Origin: Oehlia diaphana
Lineage: Eukaryota > Glomeromycota > Glomeromycetes > Glomerales > Glomeraceae
Direction: 5' to 3'
DNA length: 64,000 bases
Assembly: GCA_003833135.1 (NCBI GenBank)
Contig: QZLH01000302.1
Coordinates: 31,086 to 95,085 of the forward strand
Of this stretch, positions 34,429 through 47,763 are shown one piece after another. The position numbers were made by a program, and so were the translations under genes. Positions within the stretch are counted from its first letter, which is position 1. Every line of letters begins with the position of its first letter. The notes under the pieces were generated by a model. The model searched no databases and had not been told where the DNA came from. It saw nothing but the letters and a program-made list of their open reading frames with translations.

Positions 34429-37400
34429 AAAAACGATTTTGTGAGACTTTACCATATAATTCAGCATATATTCTTTTAATTCGTCATTTTCTAATTGATT
34501 TTGAAAATAGATTTAAATAAAATAAATAAATAATAAATATATTTTAATTTATATTTATGTTGATCAATTATTAACTTATTAACTTACTACTAGCACCAGA
34601 TCCAAAGATAGGTTCTAATAAATCCACATAAGCCCTTGTTAAATCTCTTAAAACCTTTTCGTTAAATATTTCTTCAAATTCATTACTGTTTATATCTAAT
34701 GAACTTTGTTCAAATGCACTCGCTCTGATAAAAAGATATGAAAATAAATTATTTAAATAATCTTTTGAACAAAATAACAAATGATAATATATAATAGATT
34801 AAATTAATTTACTTACTCTTCTAAAGTAGAAATATGTACACCATTTTTTATTAAATCATTCCATTCTTTTGATAATTTTTCGTCCATATACTTAAGTAAT
34901 TGTGGTAAAAAACTTGAAAGTATTGAAGGTGTAGGACAATTTAATATATATGGTCTCATTACTATATGTATCAATTAAAAAAATTTCTCCAGATTAAGGA
35001 TTGTGATAATGAAAGTTTTTTTTCAATGATAATAATGATAATTAAGGATATTTAGTAAATATTTCCAATGAATATTATTAATCCATTCAACATTTTCAAA
35101 TAGTGACTGTGCTACTAGTTCATTTACGTTTGGCAATGCTGTGTAAAAGTTGGAACCAAGAAGTGGCAATCGACCAAGTACGTAATAGCTTAATATAATA
35201 AAGAAATAATAAAAATAAGCAATCATTTGTTATAAATTAAAAGCGTCTTTTTTAATTACCAGTCAATTCTTGTACTTGAAAGCCATTTTCTAAGTAAATC
35301 AATAATCTCATCAAATGAACGTTGTGAATCTATCGGTGTAGATTTTTGTGGCACCCCTATTGAAAAATTTATATTTCAACAATTGAATTCATAGTAATTT
35401 ATTTATTATTTAAACGTATAAGTGTATACCAATAATTTTAGCTTTATCTTCATTAGAAAATGATATAATAGAATGTAATTCGACGGGAAATTCCCTCCAA
35501 GTTTCAACATTCCAAACTTGATGTAATACTCTAAGCGAGAAAGAAACCATAAAAATATTAATTCTATAAAAAAAAAACTCGATGTGAAGCCTCTCATTAT
35601 AACTTACCTTATAAGATCAAGTGTTATATTTAATATGGAAGGTATATATTGCTGCCATAATTTTGATGCTTCAGTCACTATTGTATTATTTCCTTCCTAC
35701 AATAAAAGTTATTATAAATAATTATTATAAATAAGTAAACTTATACCCAAATTAACGCATATATATTACCTTGGAAGAATAATCTGTAGTTCTTTTCAAC
35801 CAATTTAAAATAGTGGTCAAAAACCAAGTTATAGTTCTTTTTGATTTAGAAATACGCTCTTCTTCGAATGCTAAATTATATACATTTGCCTTTTGTTTAG
35901 TTTCATTGACTTTTTATTTTAAAAAAAAAAATTATTATTATTATTATTAATTAATATTAATTAAATAGACGTAAAAGTAATTTTTTTTAAAAAAAAAATA
36001 ACTCACCCATTTTAGCTAAAGAACTAAAACCAGTGTTGTCCAAGAATCTTTGAAATGATTTTATAGCTGTTTTTTTTTGGAAATTATTAATAACTGGATT
36101 AACTATTGAATCAAACAATGGCTTTTTTTGTTCTAACGAAATATTAGAAAAATACCTATATAAGTTAAATTTTTAGATGAGTAAGGGGACCCCTAAAAGA
36201 TGAAATTAATGATAACAATAAGAACTTACACTATCGATAGCAAAAATTCCAGCAAACAACTTTTTTCTCTTCCAGTAACAAGATGTTTATCCTTATCGAT
36301 TATTCCATTAATGTAACTATTGATATCGGAATATATATTCTAAAGGAAAATAAATCTTATTTAATCCACTTATACAATAATTAACTAATCAAAATAAAAA
36401 TGTTTTTTAATTACAATTAAAATGTCAGGCATAGCAACTCCAAATTTAATTAAAGTAGTAACGGCTCCAAATCTTAATCTCTTTATTGGAAGAGGTAATA
36501 AAGGATTTGCCGAAATATTATGTCCTGGTGGGCAAAATGTTACAAATGTAAATATCTAAAAAATAAACATAAATATTTACAATTGGTTTAATAAAAATGT
36601 TAAATATAAAAAAAGAAAACGTATATTATCACCTTTTGTAACACTTGAAGAAGTAATCTTGAATCAATTTGTAAAATACCCTCAAATGCTTCTAATGCTG
36701 TTAGATATCTATGTATCATAAGCACATCCTGATAAAAAAAATTGTTTAATAGAAGAAATTTCTCAAAAATAGACATTCTCATTTATATCTTACTTCATAT
36801 TTAATTTCTAAAAACATTTGTAATAAATTATTCATTCCACTTATAATTTGTTCTCTGTCCTCACTATTAATATCATTATAATCAAGATTTTTAATTAATC
36901 TTCCTAATCCAATAACAATCGATTCCATTAAAATCATTTCAGCATCAAATTTAATATAAAATCCAGAATCAAGTTTAACAACTCCGTTAACTAAAAAAAC
37001 CGTATTTTTTAAATGATTAATAAGAAATAAAATAAACAACTTTTAGAGTCTTAACATTTGCTTACTATCTAAACTTTCGACATTAGGCCTCATATTGAAT
37101 GTAATTTGTATTCTATTAACTATCCATCTAAAAACTTCAATAGGTCTTAAAACTGATAAACTTTTTATAATTTCAATAATTTTTGGTGAACGTAATGCTT
37201 GACCAAATATTCGGCAGTCATTATCTGAATCAAAATCAAGATCCATATAAAACGATGTGGGAGATTCATTGAACTCTGAAGGTCGGAATAACTTATTAAA
37301 AAAAGTTGCTAATTAATTACTTAAAATTTAAATGATCAAAAATGATAAAATAGAAGAACTGGTAGTAATTACAATTGAAAGCCTTTCTGCCAATAATTCC

Positions 37401-39365
37401 AGTAACATTATTAATACACTTTCTTGTTCTTTTATTATCTAATAAATAAAAACTCAGATTAGATCTAAATTAAGAACAACAAGTAAAAAAATTCCGGTTT
37501 ACCCTTGAGATAAAATTATTTTTCATTGCTGCTTGCCAAAATTCTAATGATATAGATGTTATCACGTTTGATGGATGTTTCGAAATTATATAAATTAATT
37601 CTAAATATCTAAAAAAAAAGACCATAAATCAAATTATCTTTTTAAAAAATAATAATTAATTATATATACTGTATAAATATTACTTTGGAAATTGTTTCGG
37701 CATCACTGAAATATTCTTAAAACAAATGTGTCTTACTCCCAAAGCTGTTATAGTCTACATATATAAAATAAATGAAATAATTCTTAAAATAAAGATAATT
37801 ATGATGAAAGTAATACGAACTTCGGCAAATCCTTTCAAATATGTGTATTCATCATTCTCCAATAATACTTCTTTTCCAACGGGTTGTATTTTAATATATG
37901 CATTATATAATAAATCCATACATTCTCCTTCAAATAATGGTTGAAAAACAATCGCACGATCTTCTGCTGTCTGAAAATTTCGTAAAAAAATTTTCGCAAG
38001 ACATTCGATTGCTTCCTATAATGTAGTTCAATAAAAAGTTTGTATACAAACTAGTAACATGAAACTTCAAATTTTTGAAAACATACGAAAATATTATTTA
38101 CCATCCTTATTCCATGGCAATCGATTAATAAACAGTTACATAGAATAAACACAGTATTTGATTCCACTATTGATCTAATTGAATAACAAGAAATATTGAA
38201 ACAAATTCAACACATAATAAAAAGAAATTTACTAATTAATTCATAACTTCATATGTTTAAATTTAATACTTTGTAAGAATCCAATCCAAAGTAGCAGCTA
38301 AAGTATTTAAAATAGCGATAGCTAATTTTTCTTGTATTAAAATTAATTGTGGATTTGGATTTATCAATTGTTTCTATAATTAACAGAATTAATAAGTTTA
38401 TTAAGTTAATTTTATTTAAATTAACATTAATTTTTTTTTGGCTTATTACTTGATATTGCCATTCACCAACGATTTGTTCTAAACTTCTTGTCCACCGGAT
38501 TAACCAGCCCTCATTATTCGGATCATCTCCAAACATAATAATGACATTTCCTGAATCTTCTCGTCTATTTTCCTTTTTCAATCCATCAGGATATTGAATT
38601 CTTAATATATTTGAACTTACAAATACACATTGTAATGAGTCTCGTACTTCCATTTCTTCCGCTAAATAACGACATATAAATAACACAATTTCTTGTCTAG
38701 TTGGCTATATAAAATTATACAATGAATTATTGATTGATTAAAGAAAAGCAAAATAAAATGTGCATTATTCTGTAATGAAAAACGTACACTTTCGCTATAA
38801 AGTCTGTGTAATAATTTGTCCATGTCATTCCATCTTGATGGCCACTCTTTCTTTGCTATTTCGGCAAATAATTTTGCAACCTTTTCTTTAATAAATGATT
38901 GTTCTGTCAATATATCTAGAGTTCCCTGAATATAAGTTGAATTAAAAAAAAATCATGCACAAAAAAAAAATCGAAAGTTTAATTGATTATTTCTAAATAC
39001 CCTTTCAACCAATTCAATAATAGCTTGTTTAATTTGTTGCTTATCATCATTGTTGTAAATTCTATCATTCCATTTGAATTTAATTGCATTTTCTAATAAA
39101 TGCAATCCAAAATGACGTAATATCAGCGACTGATTATTCTCTATATGTGCCAAATATCTTCCATAAATTGGTGAACTTAAATGATCCTTAATTGAATCGC
39201 AATACTTTATATATTTAAAATAAATATTCCGTTATTTTTGAAATTTTTAAAAATGATTAAAAAATGAAAAAAGCAAACCTCTTGGGCTTTGATCCTTGCT
39301 TCATTTGTAACCGATGGATTATAAATTATATCCAACGCTTGAACAATATTTTGTAATACTAACAT
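33610..39365 (-). CDS. XPO5: Exportin-5 (Msn5-type karyopherin)
   Basis: Twenty-eight exons join in frame to 1213 residues, close to human XPO5 (about 1204). Exons in order: 39279-39365, 39001-39204, 38788-38925, 38450-38704, 38270-38373, 38102-38174, 37817-38015, 37684-37744, 37503-37608, 37373-37438, 37066-37291, 36794-36990, 36633-36728, 36415-36555, 36230-36339, 36007-36155, 35770-35909, 35608-35696, 35430-35530, 35260-35356, 35052-35188, 34817-34967, 34588-34724, 34453-34490, 34205-34372, 33981-34124, 33831-33914, 33610-33753. The N-terminal exportin domain has LRHFGLHLLENAIKFKWND and AEIAKKEWPSRWNDM; the C-terminal half has KDSVSCIRTTQLC. Exportin-5 is a Ran-GTP-dependent nuclear exporter of proteins and structured RNAs; in yeast Msn5 exports phosphoproteins. 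The exon 7/8 junction uses a weak GTATTA donor chosen to keep frame. Intron 21 is AT-AC. Confidence 0.92.
34396..34426. repeat. (ATT)n microsatellite in an exportin-5 intron
   Basis: About ten ATT units lie in the intron between exons 24 and 25. It is a likely length-variable marker. Confidence 0.75.
34968..35051 (-). other. AT-AC (U12-type) intron of exportin-5
   Basis: This 84-nt intron starts ATATCCTTAA and ends GATAC. ATATCCTT is the consensus 5' splice site of U12-dependent AT-AC introns, and TCCTTAAT lies about 25 nt before the end, close to the U12 branch consensus TCCTTAAC. Removing exactly this segment keeps the frame (LL-N-IVMRPYILNCP) and the helix spacing of exportin-5. No GT donor nearby gives a family-like join. 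Confidence 0.75.
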
Positions 39366-39895
39366 TATTTAATAGAAAAAAATTGTTTTTTTATTTTTAA
39401 TTTTGATATTATTTTATTTTATTATTTTTTTTATATTACAGATATTTTTCCTCCAAAAGAGAACAATCAAAACCTTTGCAATATAGAAAAGAAAAAGCTC
39501 TTTTCCATATCGTTAGAACTAAATAATTCATTTTGTAAATATTTCGTTAACAAATAATACCTTCGTTGTCCATTGAATCGATAAATTAAATGAGTCATAG
39601 GTTTAAATAAACGAATATATATATTTTATCCAAATACCGAATTTGGAAAAAATGATCGTCGATATTTAACGTGTGAAAAAAACTGATCGTCCACGTATGA
39701 CGTATTCAAAAATTTTCATATAAAAATTAAGCAATGCTATTATACTATAAATTGACTCTAGTACTATAAAATACTACGAATAAAAACTTCGAACAAGTTA
39801 CAAAAAAGCTACAAAAATATTGATTTATTATATAAATTCATTATAAAAAGAATTATTTATTAATGTAACAATAATTTTATAATAATTATCCACCA

Positions 39896-41889
39896 TTATC
39901 TTGCAATAAGCTGGGAATTCTCAAGATTATTATTAGATAGCATTTCAAACAAATCACTTTCTTTTTCTGATATTTCATCATCAAATTCATCTAAGAATGG
40001 AATAGTCGGTGAAATAATTATCGGATCAACTTCCCGTTGAACTTCTATTACGTCCATATGATCCAACTCGTCGTTATTTGTATGATTATCTTTCTCTTGC
40101 TGGATGTCCTGTTTCACATGTTGGGAAGTCGCATTTTCATTTTGGACTTTAAGTTTTTTTGTAGGAGTATTAGGTATTTTATCAAAATATATTGAATGCT
40201 TAGCCGTTTGTTTCCTAGCTATAGGTTGAGAGGGACTAGGTTCAGACTTGTTTATCTCTTGTCTTTCTATTAATTTCTTCCTTTCTTTAAGGCTAACAGA
40301 TTCATTAACTTCCATACTCTTATTAATGTGTGGAAATTCATCATAATAACGACCGGAAATGTCTTTAAGTTCAATAAAATATTCTTTATCTTCATCATTC
40401 AACTTGCTCCAACTGGTCTTATCGCCTTTAGTAAACGCTTTTAAGTAAATGTCTCCATTAAATAATAACTTATTATCAAAATTTTTGTATATCGTGTTAA
40501 TCTTGAAAATCCTGATATTATCCCCTTTGGACTCAACATCGTTCATTCTAACGTGATCATCCTCCTTCAGAATTTCAGTACCAAAACATAACGTTTTGTA
40601 ATGCGTATAATTTTCCATCTCCTGAAGTAATCGCTTTTCATTCGAATCTTCAATCTTTGATAGAAAATGTGGAGGCAATATATACTTATAAGAATCTAAT
40701 GGAGTATAAGTTTTACTAATTCTCTTAGCAGTATCATATGCTGAACAGAATAAGTTGATAATACGCATTAGTAACGGAGAACTTGTTCTTCGATTTGCAT
40801 CTCTCATTTTATAAATTTTCTCTACAAGGCTCTCTGATGACAAAAGTAGCCAAGGAGCTATTTGCTCTTCTGGCACTTTTTGAGTTCCTGCTATATTGAG
40901 AGGCTGCACTTTATAGTATAGATTATCAATCATCGGTCCTAAAGACACATTATTTACGACTTGCGAAAACTTTTGTCGTTCAATAACATAACCTGGCCAG
41001 TGTTCAATCTTTACTTTGCTCTTTTTCAATTCTTCTAAATAAATTTCGGATAGAACGAGCGGCGTCTTAATCCATACTATTTCTCCGTTTCGACTGGAAT
41101 GATTCGCATCATGAAGAAGTTGTATTTTTGATCTTGAATATAAAACTACTTGATTAGGGGTTGTAATAGGTGATGAAGTTTCATGAGACTCTCGCTCATT
41201 CTTTTCCACTTGATCAGATGAACTTTTTTTTGGCGTCCGTTGGTTAGGTCCTTGTGGTGTAGATTGTGTAGATCGTTTAGATTGCGTTCTCCTTCTTGGA
41301 GTTGATTCTTTAGAACAATATTTGCATAAACAATTGGTAGATTGATCTGACGATAACCATAATAAATGGTCTTCAAATTCCGCAGGAGATCGAAACTTAA
41401 TTGAGCCAAAACCTATATATAAATTGATAGTGAATACCTATTATAAATATTCTTTTGAAAGCGTTCATTCAATACTCACCGAACAAATACGTGTCCGTCC
41501 TATATTTTTTTGGCTCATGAACATAATGCTTAACATGTTCGAAAAGTTTATAACCTTCAGGTAAATCGGTTAATACTTCTAAATGGTTAAATAGGAAAAA
41601 TAATTAATAAAATAATTACAATTGAGACACTATTACAATTGAACCTACCATTGTTAATTACAATATTTTTGTTAGCCTTTTTTAACTCACGCGCTAATGC
41701 AGCGCCAAGCTTGGTACAGTAAAGATCCCATTTTGTTTCCCGCCTTCTGACAGGTCTATAATAAAATTGTCTTCCTTCTTCATCGGGAGTACCGGGACTG
41801 TTATTAGTTGGTAAATGGTCGCTAGTAGCATCAGTTGCAGTAATTGTTAGGCCTGCTGATACGACTTTTACATTAACAAAATTGTACAT
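39896..41889 (-). CDS. Clr2-like transcriptional silencing factor (SHREC component)
   Basis: Three exons (41649-41889, 41480-41578, 39896-41412) give 618 residues. The N-terminal Clr2 domain shows LPEGYKLFEHVKHY (from about 84), YLFGFGSIKFRSPAEFEDHL (about 110-130) and WLSSDQSTNCLCKYCSKE with Cys 141, 143 and 146. A basic linker follows. The second Clr2 domain begins NGEIVWIKTP (about 222) and KIEHWPGYVIERQ (about 248), as in the family motif GELVW...WPG. The tail (about 480-618) is charged and probably disordered. In fission yeast Clr2 belongs to SHREC, with the Clr3 deacetylase and Mit1 remodeller, and silences heterochromatin. The ATG at 41889 is the first in frame. A TCACGTGA box lies 420 bases upstream, in the space shared with the divergent acyltransferase gene. 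Confidence 0.8.
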
Positions 41890-42308
41890 TATTTCTAAAC
41901 TTCCAATGGTTTTTATTCTTAATAGATCTTAAACCAACTTATCAAGACCCAAAAAACTATGTAAATGAAATTGTTTACAAAATAGGGTTGTGTATCAGTG
42001 TATCAATATATATCGCGTAATATATGTCGATCACTTATCCAATTAATAATTTCTATTTAGTACTGATTTATCATTCAATTGAAATTAGTCACTTCACTTG
42101 GCGCATTTTTCAATCTCTTAATCAATCAGTATAGTAATTAAATATCGAATTATCGTTTCAAAAATAAAGTAAAGGCTAAAATTTATGGGAAGCTCGGCCG
42201 CAAAATTGAAGGTTTCAAGATTGTACCACAAATCATACGCCAAATTAGTCGCGGAGCGAGAATTTGGAGATAATCTTGATATATGAACACAACACGATAG
42301 CACGATAA

Positions 42309-42316
42309 TCACGTGA
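42309..42316. promoter_or_regulatory. TCACGTGA box in a divergent promoter
   Basis: It lies between the Clr2-like gene (minus, start 41889) and the acyltransferase gene (plus, start 42890). The 1-kb space between the two starts is otherwise AT-rich with no supported gene. Confidence 0.4.
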
Positions 42317-42889
42317 AAAAATTATTTTTGTTTAAATCGATTTTTCATTATTATTAAAATTAATTAAAATTTATCGAAGCAGTAAAAAACAAAAAACCTG
42401 TAAAAATAATTAAAAAATAATTTTTTTTGGAAACAATAATAATAATTTTCTTTTTCATCAATCGCGTTTCAAATGTTTCTTGATAACAGATAGGGATATA
42501 CCTATTACGATAATAATGGATAATAATGGAAAGAAACGTGTTATGCATTCTGCAAGTTGGCGATAAGAAAAAAAAGTTGCCTAAAATCAGCTTGACTTAT
42601 GTAAATGTGCAGAAATTTCAGGGGTCTTTTTTAACATACAATACTTTTAGCTCTTGTGTCATAATTTGTGTAATTTTTTAATTTGGTATTATCGATAACG
42701 CCAAAGCATACTTTTCTAATTCGGTAATTGAATATAATTTAGATTAAAATCGACTATATCTATCTATCGATTTTTTTCAACCTAAAAACCATTCTTCCTT
42801 CATCCAGTCATTTATATTAAGACGTTCTATGAGCGTATTTTTTTTTAAAAAAAAAAAAATTTTTTTTTCTTGTAAATTATATTAACATA

Positions 42890-45001
42890 ATGTCAATAGT
42901 AAGAAAGATATTTTACTCAATAATAAGGTTTTTTGCAAAAATAATCTTTACAATATTTTATCGAGACCATGGAGCATTTCATCGAGAAAATTTTCCGAAA
43001 GACGATGGCACACCAATATTATTTATAGCGGCACCACATGGAAATTTTTTAATGGATGCAATAACAATTTTTGTAGCTTGTCCACGAAATATGTATTTCT
43101 TAAGTGCAAAAGCGAATTTTAATTATCCAATATTTGGAACAATTATAACGATACTTGGATGTATACCAGTGACGAGACCACAAGACGCAGAAAGAATTAA
43201 TGGGGATGGGTTAGTTAAAGTTATAGATGAAGGAAAAAAAGTAACGGGTGAAGGACTTGGAAAAGTATTACAAGTAGGCGATACACTTTATGTTGAATTT
43301 GAAAGACCTAATGATAACGAAATGTTAAAAGAAGCTAGTGGAACAGTAGAAGAAATTATTAATGATGATTTAGTACGTATAAAAGAACCCGGAATGAAAT
43401 GGTTGACAAAAGGAAGAAGAAAAGGAAAATTTAGAAGATTAGTTGAATACGGCAATGTATTTATTAGAGTTGAAAGAGGTAATACAATGAAAACGTTGGA
43501 AGGGCTAAATTTTATACCAAAATCAGTAACACAAAGCGTAAGCAGAAGTTGGGATAGGTTATCATCTTCACCTGGTAAATTACCTTTTCCAATCAACGAT
43601 GACCAACCTGATGAAATTGTAGTGTGTCCACAGAATCCTGAAGCAACAGAAAGAACACCTCTGTTAAATGCTAGTGAATCTTCTTCATATCATAAAACTC
43701 AATCTTCATCCAGACCAACATCAACTTATAAACCAAATTTTCCTTCTGTGCCAGACATACCCACAACATATTCTTATATTCATATGCCACCCCATTCAGA
43801 AGTATATTCGGCAGTATATAATCATTTTTCAAAATCACAATGTGTTGCAATATTTCCTGAAGGAACTTCACATGATAATGAACATATGTTATCATTAAAA
43901 TATGGTTGTGCTGTAATGAGTTTAGGTTATTTGGCCTCAAAAGAACCTGATGCTTTTGGTAAAGAAAGGAAATTAAAAATTGTACCTTGCGGGTTGAATT
44001 TTTTTAATCGTCATAGATTTAGAAGTCGTGTGTTTGTTGATGTTGGTCAACCGATTGAAATTGAACAAAGATTAGTTGATTTATATAGATCTGGTGGTGA
44101 AGGAAAGCGTCAAGCTTGTCAAGAACTTTTGAAAACTATTCAAACTTCATTGGCTGAATTAACTGTTAATGCTCCAGATTATAATACCCTTTTGTTCTTT
44201 AAGACTGCTTCACGTTTATATCGAGAAAATTTACCAAGTGAATTAAGTTTTTCTAAAAAATTAGCATTGTTAAGGAAAATAGCTAAAGTTAGTAAAGGAT
44301 TTTCTTTTTTTCTTCCTCATCTGTATTACATATATAATTAAATTTCCTTTTGTTTTCTTCATAAATAGAAATATACAGCGAATACACCACCAACGGATGA
44401 AGCACGTAAATTAAAATATGAAGTTGTTATGTATATACAAAAACTTCGTAGTCATCGATTATCACCACCACACATGTCCACGACGCCAGTATCGTTATTT
44501 TTATATTTACCATTACTCGTAATTCTTTTTATATTAACAATGCCAGGATTAATTTTATTTTCGCCAATTGGGTTAATAGCGAAATATGTTGGTAAAAAAC
44601 AAGGAGAAAATGCGATGTTATATGATGATAATTCATTAGCAATAACAAGATGGCCAGGTAGAGATGTTATAGCAACATGGAAAATGATGTCAGGATTGGT
44701 ATTATTCATTACATTTGATATAATATATTCTATTATTATGGTACATTTCATTAGAAGATGTAATTTGTATGAATTTCACGGTCGTAAAGATATTTTCATA
44801 CTTGGATTTTGTATATTTGCATTTTTTTGGACTGTTATTGCTTATGCTACTATTTTATTATGGGAAAGATTGTGTTGGGTTGGTAAAAGAACCTGGGTTG
44901 GTGTTTGGAGTTTATTTAATCCAAAAGAACGTAAATCATTAACTTCTTGGAGAAATGAGTTAACTATTAGAGTTTGCAGATGGGTTGATAATGGAGAATA
45001 A
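42890..45001 (+). CDS. Glycerol-3-phosphate/dihydroxyacetone-phosphate acyltransferase (Gpt2/Sct1 type)
   Basis: Two exons (42890-44287, 44369-45001) give 676 residues; yeast Gpt2 and Sct1 are about 740-760. The PlsC domain has the acyltransferase blocks AAPHGNFLMD (47-56; His50 and Asp56), GCIPVTRPQD (89-98) and FPEGTSHD (321-328). Between blocks two and three lies a 200-residue insert rich in charge and serine, as in the yeast enzymes. The C-terminal exon has four hydrophobic segments (SLFLYLPLLVILFILTMPG and others), placing the protein in the ER or lipid-droplet membrane. It makes lysophosphatidic acid, the first step of glycerolipid synthesis. Arbuscular fungi lack cytosolic fatty acid synthase and take lipid from the host, so this step handles imported acyl chains (established knowledge of the group). 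The intron uses GTTAGT...TAG. Confidence 0.9.
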
Positions 45002-45583
45002 ATTATTTTCATATTTATTTATTATTGATTAGATAGAAAACCCTAGAATTGAACAAAATTAAATTAATTATATATTTTTGAGACTTACAGCATTTATTTT
45101 ATTTATACATGTATTATTTTCTTACAATTATTTCCCTTTGTATTTTATTTATTATATATTTGTATTACATCTTTTGTTTATATTTTTGATGACTACATCT
45201 TTGATTTCTGAATAAATTTTTAAATAAGGGTGTATATATTATAAGTTTATATTCACTTTCAATCCATTCACATAAAATTTCTTAAAACAACTCTGAACAA
45301 CTCTCTGTGATATAGAGTTTGTACCGTTAAATCATTGATTATGATCCGTAGATTTAGTATTCGGGTATCCGAAGTACAATTTTGTAACAATAGATCTATC
45401 TTAATTAAATCATCAATTTTATGGAGAATATTTATTCTAATATTTTTCGTTTCATAACAATTTTATTGAATACTAAAAATATATTTTAAGTGGATACCGC
45501 AAATTCTACTGAAAAGTCTAAATCAAATATTATCTTAATCAACTTCCAACCAAAATTAATTTGTAATATCTAGTGCCGTACTT
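45002..45583. other. Convergent 3' flanks
   Basis: AT-rich 3' regions of the acyltransferase (plus) and Nur1-like (minus) genes. I see no gene. Confidence 0.5.
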
Positions 45584-46463
45584 TCATGTTGTACCAAAAT
45601 TGGTAACCCACGGATTATCGAATTTCCTCGGAAACTTATAATGTTCATAATCGGACTTGATATATAACAATTCTTTCATCATCTCTTCTTGTGACATTGT
45701 TTGAGTTTCAACATTTTTCTTTCGTCGAGATAATCTTGGTTTAACAAATTTCATATCATATTCACGTTGGATCTCTCTAAATACAATTTCCTTGTCTCGG
45801 ACAAGTGTAATAAATTTTTCTGCATAGAAATACATCTGTAAAGCCAAGAATCCAGCCAATATTATGCTGTATATTTCAGTACCCTTATTCATAAGCATAA
45901 GGATCCCGACTTGTACTGGTGAGAATCCATAGAGTAAATTAAGAGAAAACTTATTTGGATTCCAAATACAGATTTCCCAAACTTTTTGTCCTTCTTTATA
46001 TGGTTCGTCATAACTCAACTCATAATACTGTTGGTGTCTATTAAAAAAAAAGGAATTGTTATTAAGATATTTAATCATCTTTTAAGTTAAAAACAAAATT
46101 AAATAATCTTTCCCACATAAAATATCCAAGGCGATTTCGAGTATACCACGGCAAGTTTATACCAACTAGATTAATATTTGGGTTATTCGGAATTTCATCC
46201 TTCTTTTGAGAAAAAAAATGATATATCTTATAACTCCACCACCACAGATATATTACGTTTAGAATACTAAATGTCAACAGAATATATTCAATTATAGAAT
46301 ATCTATCTACATACAAGTATCTCATTATAATGAGAATAATATTCAGTAAAAAGGCTACAAAACAGCCTATAATATTTTGCCAGCTATTCAAATCTAGTGA
46401 AATATATGTATCAACAAGCACAGTTAAACAATCGCTGAGCGATAACTTTTCTTCCTCATTCAT
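45584..46463 (-). CDS. Nur1-like nuclear rim protein (DUF2418)
   Basis: Two exons (46095-46463, 45584-46027) give 270 residues. The intron runs GTTTTT...CAG; an earlier AG would break the frame. Exon 1 has two membrane helices (about 31-48 and 56-76) after a short cytosolic start. Exon 2 begins with the DUF2418 core, YELSYDEPYKEGQKVWEICI followed by WNPNKFSLNLLYGFSPVQVG (126-163), then two more helices and a basic, Glu-rich tail. In yeasts Nur1 partners the LEM protein Heh1/Lem2 at the inner nuclear membrane, anchors rDNA and heterochromatin, and aids silencing. The Clr2-like gene 3.7 kb away belongs to the same process. A CACGTG box lies 106 bases upstream of the start. Confidence 0.78.
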
Positions 46464-46568
46464 ATTTGTATTTTGCTTTCCGTGTCTTTGTTATTTAATT
46501 TAGTGGAATATTATATTTTGAAAGTCGAATTTTGACTGTAGTGTTTACTCAAAAAGCCCTTTATGTTA

Positions 46569-46574
46569 CACGTG
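46569..46574. promoter_or_regulatory. CACGTG box upstream of the Nur1-like gene
   Basis: It sits 106 bases upstream of ATG 46463 and is followed by ATC, as at other CACGTGAT sites in the window. Confidence 0.4.
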
Positions 46575-46599
46575 ATCTGATTTTATCGGAAAATCCACA

Positions 46600-47760
46600 T
46601 GACACATCTTAAGGTAAATTTTTTGTCCCCAGGACCCGTGAGAATGGACTCCCTATTAAAATATTAAAAGAGTTTACCTTAAGTAATTAATGTTGCAGTC
46701 TTGTTTATTTATAAAAAATTATGAAAAATGGGCCAACCAGTTACCATGCAGGTACCAATTCAATTAGGTCTACATACAATCCTATATAACCATTTATGAG
46801 TATATAAAATTACAAGAAATTGGATATGATGGGAAGCTCTCAGTATTATATTTTATTCAAGAAATGATATATAAACCCTATTTTCAATAATAATTACATA
46901 ACAAGAAGGTATCTTTTATTTTTTGTCCGAAGCGTATGCGTAGGACACTTCCAAACCATGCATGTGTTGTCTGTCCGCACGCGTGTATGACCAATAAAAT
47001 CTTAGGATCAGGTGTAACCTTTATGTCCCCTGATTTAAAATTTTTATGTCCATAAAATTTCTTAAAGATTTTTACGCCATTCAAAAAATATCAAATAAAT
47101 TTTTTAATTTCTTATAATTTTTACATGTTTTTTATGTTATTTTTAATTTGCTTTGTTTTTTTTAAAATAAAAATTAAAATAACTGAAAATAAATAAAAAT
47201 AAAAAATATTGTGTTGTTGATTTCTTACATTTTATTATGAGCATGTGATTTATGACGCATCAACGGTTACCGTTTCCTAGTTTTATAATAAATATTGATA
47301 ATGGATTAGTCCATCGCAGAGAATAATAGTGAAGTATTGGCAAAAGGGCAAAACATTATGAGGGACAACAAAAAAATATTATAAGTAGTTCATTTCTGTG
47401 AATCAAAATACGTTGTTAACATTTTTTGATTGCACATCATTTTTTTTCATGGATATTTCAAATGAAACACACTAAATTCAAACAATAAGCTGATATGGAA
47501 TGACTTTTCAATTAGAGTATTAGACTGCTAAAAATTGCTAAAGAATTCTGAAATCTAGAAAAATGTGAAATAATACCTAGCAATGAACTTGTACTTTCAG
47601 AATTATCTGTTTATAATGAACCATTTGCATTCAAACCAATAATAGTTGGATAGGAGACAAAATTAAAATAATTTTCCACCAACTAAAATTTACATGCATA
47701 TTGATGTTCATATGTTTCATACGATTTACATTAATGTTAAGCCGGGTTCTAATAAATTGC
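46600..47760. other. Intergenic AT-rich DNA
   Basis: No gene is seen. A stretch near 46915-47030 with higher GC (CACGCGTGTATGACC) is probably a dispersed repeat, judged by composition only. Confidence 0.45.
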
Positions 47761-47763
47761 CGA

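Noticed and set aside
37726..37944. 72-codon plus-strand frame inside exportin-5
   Set aside because: It overlaps exon 7 and 8 of the minus-strand gene and has no features of its own.
42118..42312. 64-codon minus-strand frame upstream of the Clr2-like gene
   Set aside because: No domain or splice link to the downstream exons, and it lies in the divergent promoter space.
46884..47084. 66-codon minus-strand frame
   Set aside because: Its composition looks like a dispersed repeat rather than a gene; no splice or promoter context.
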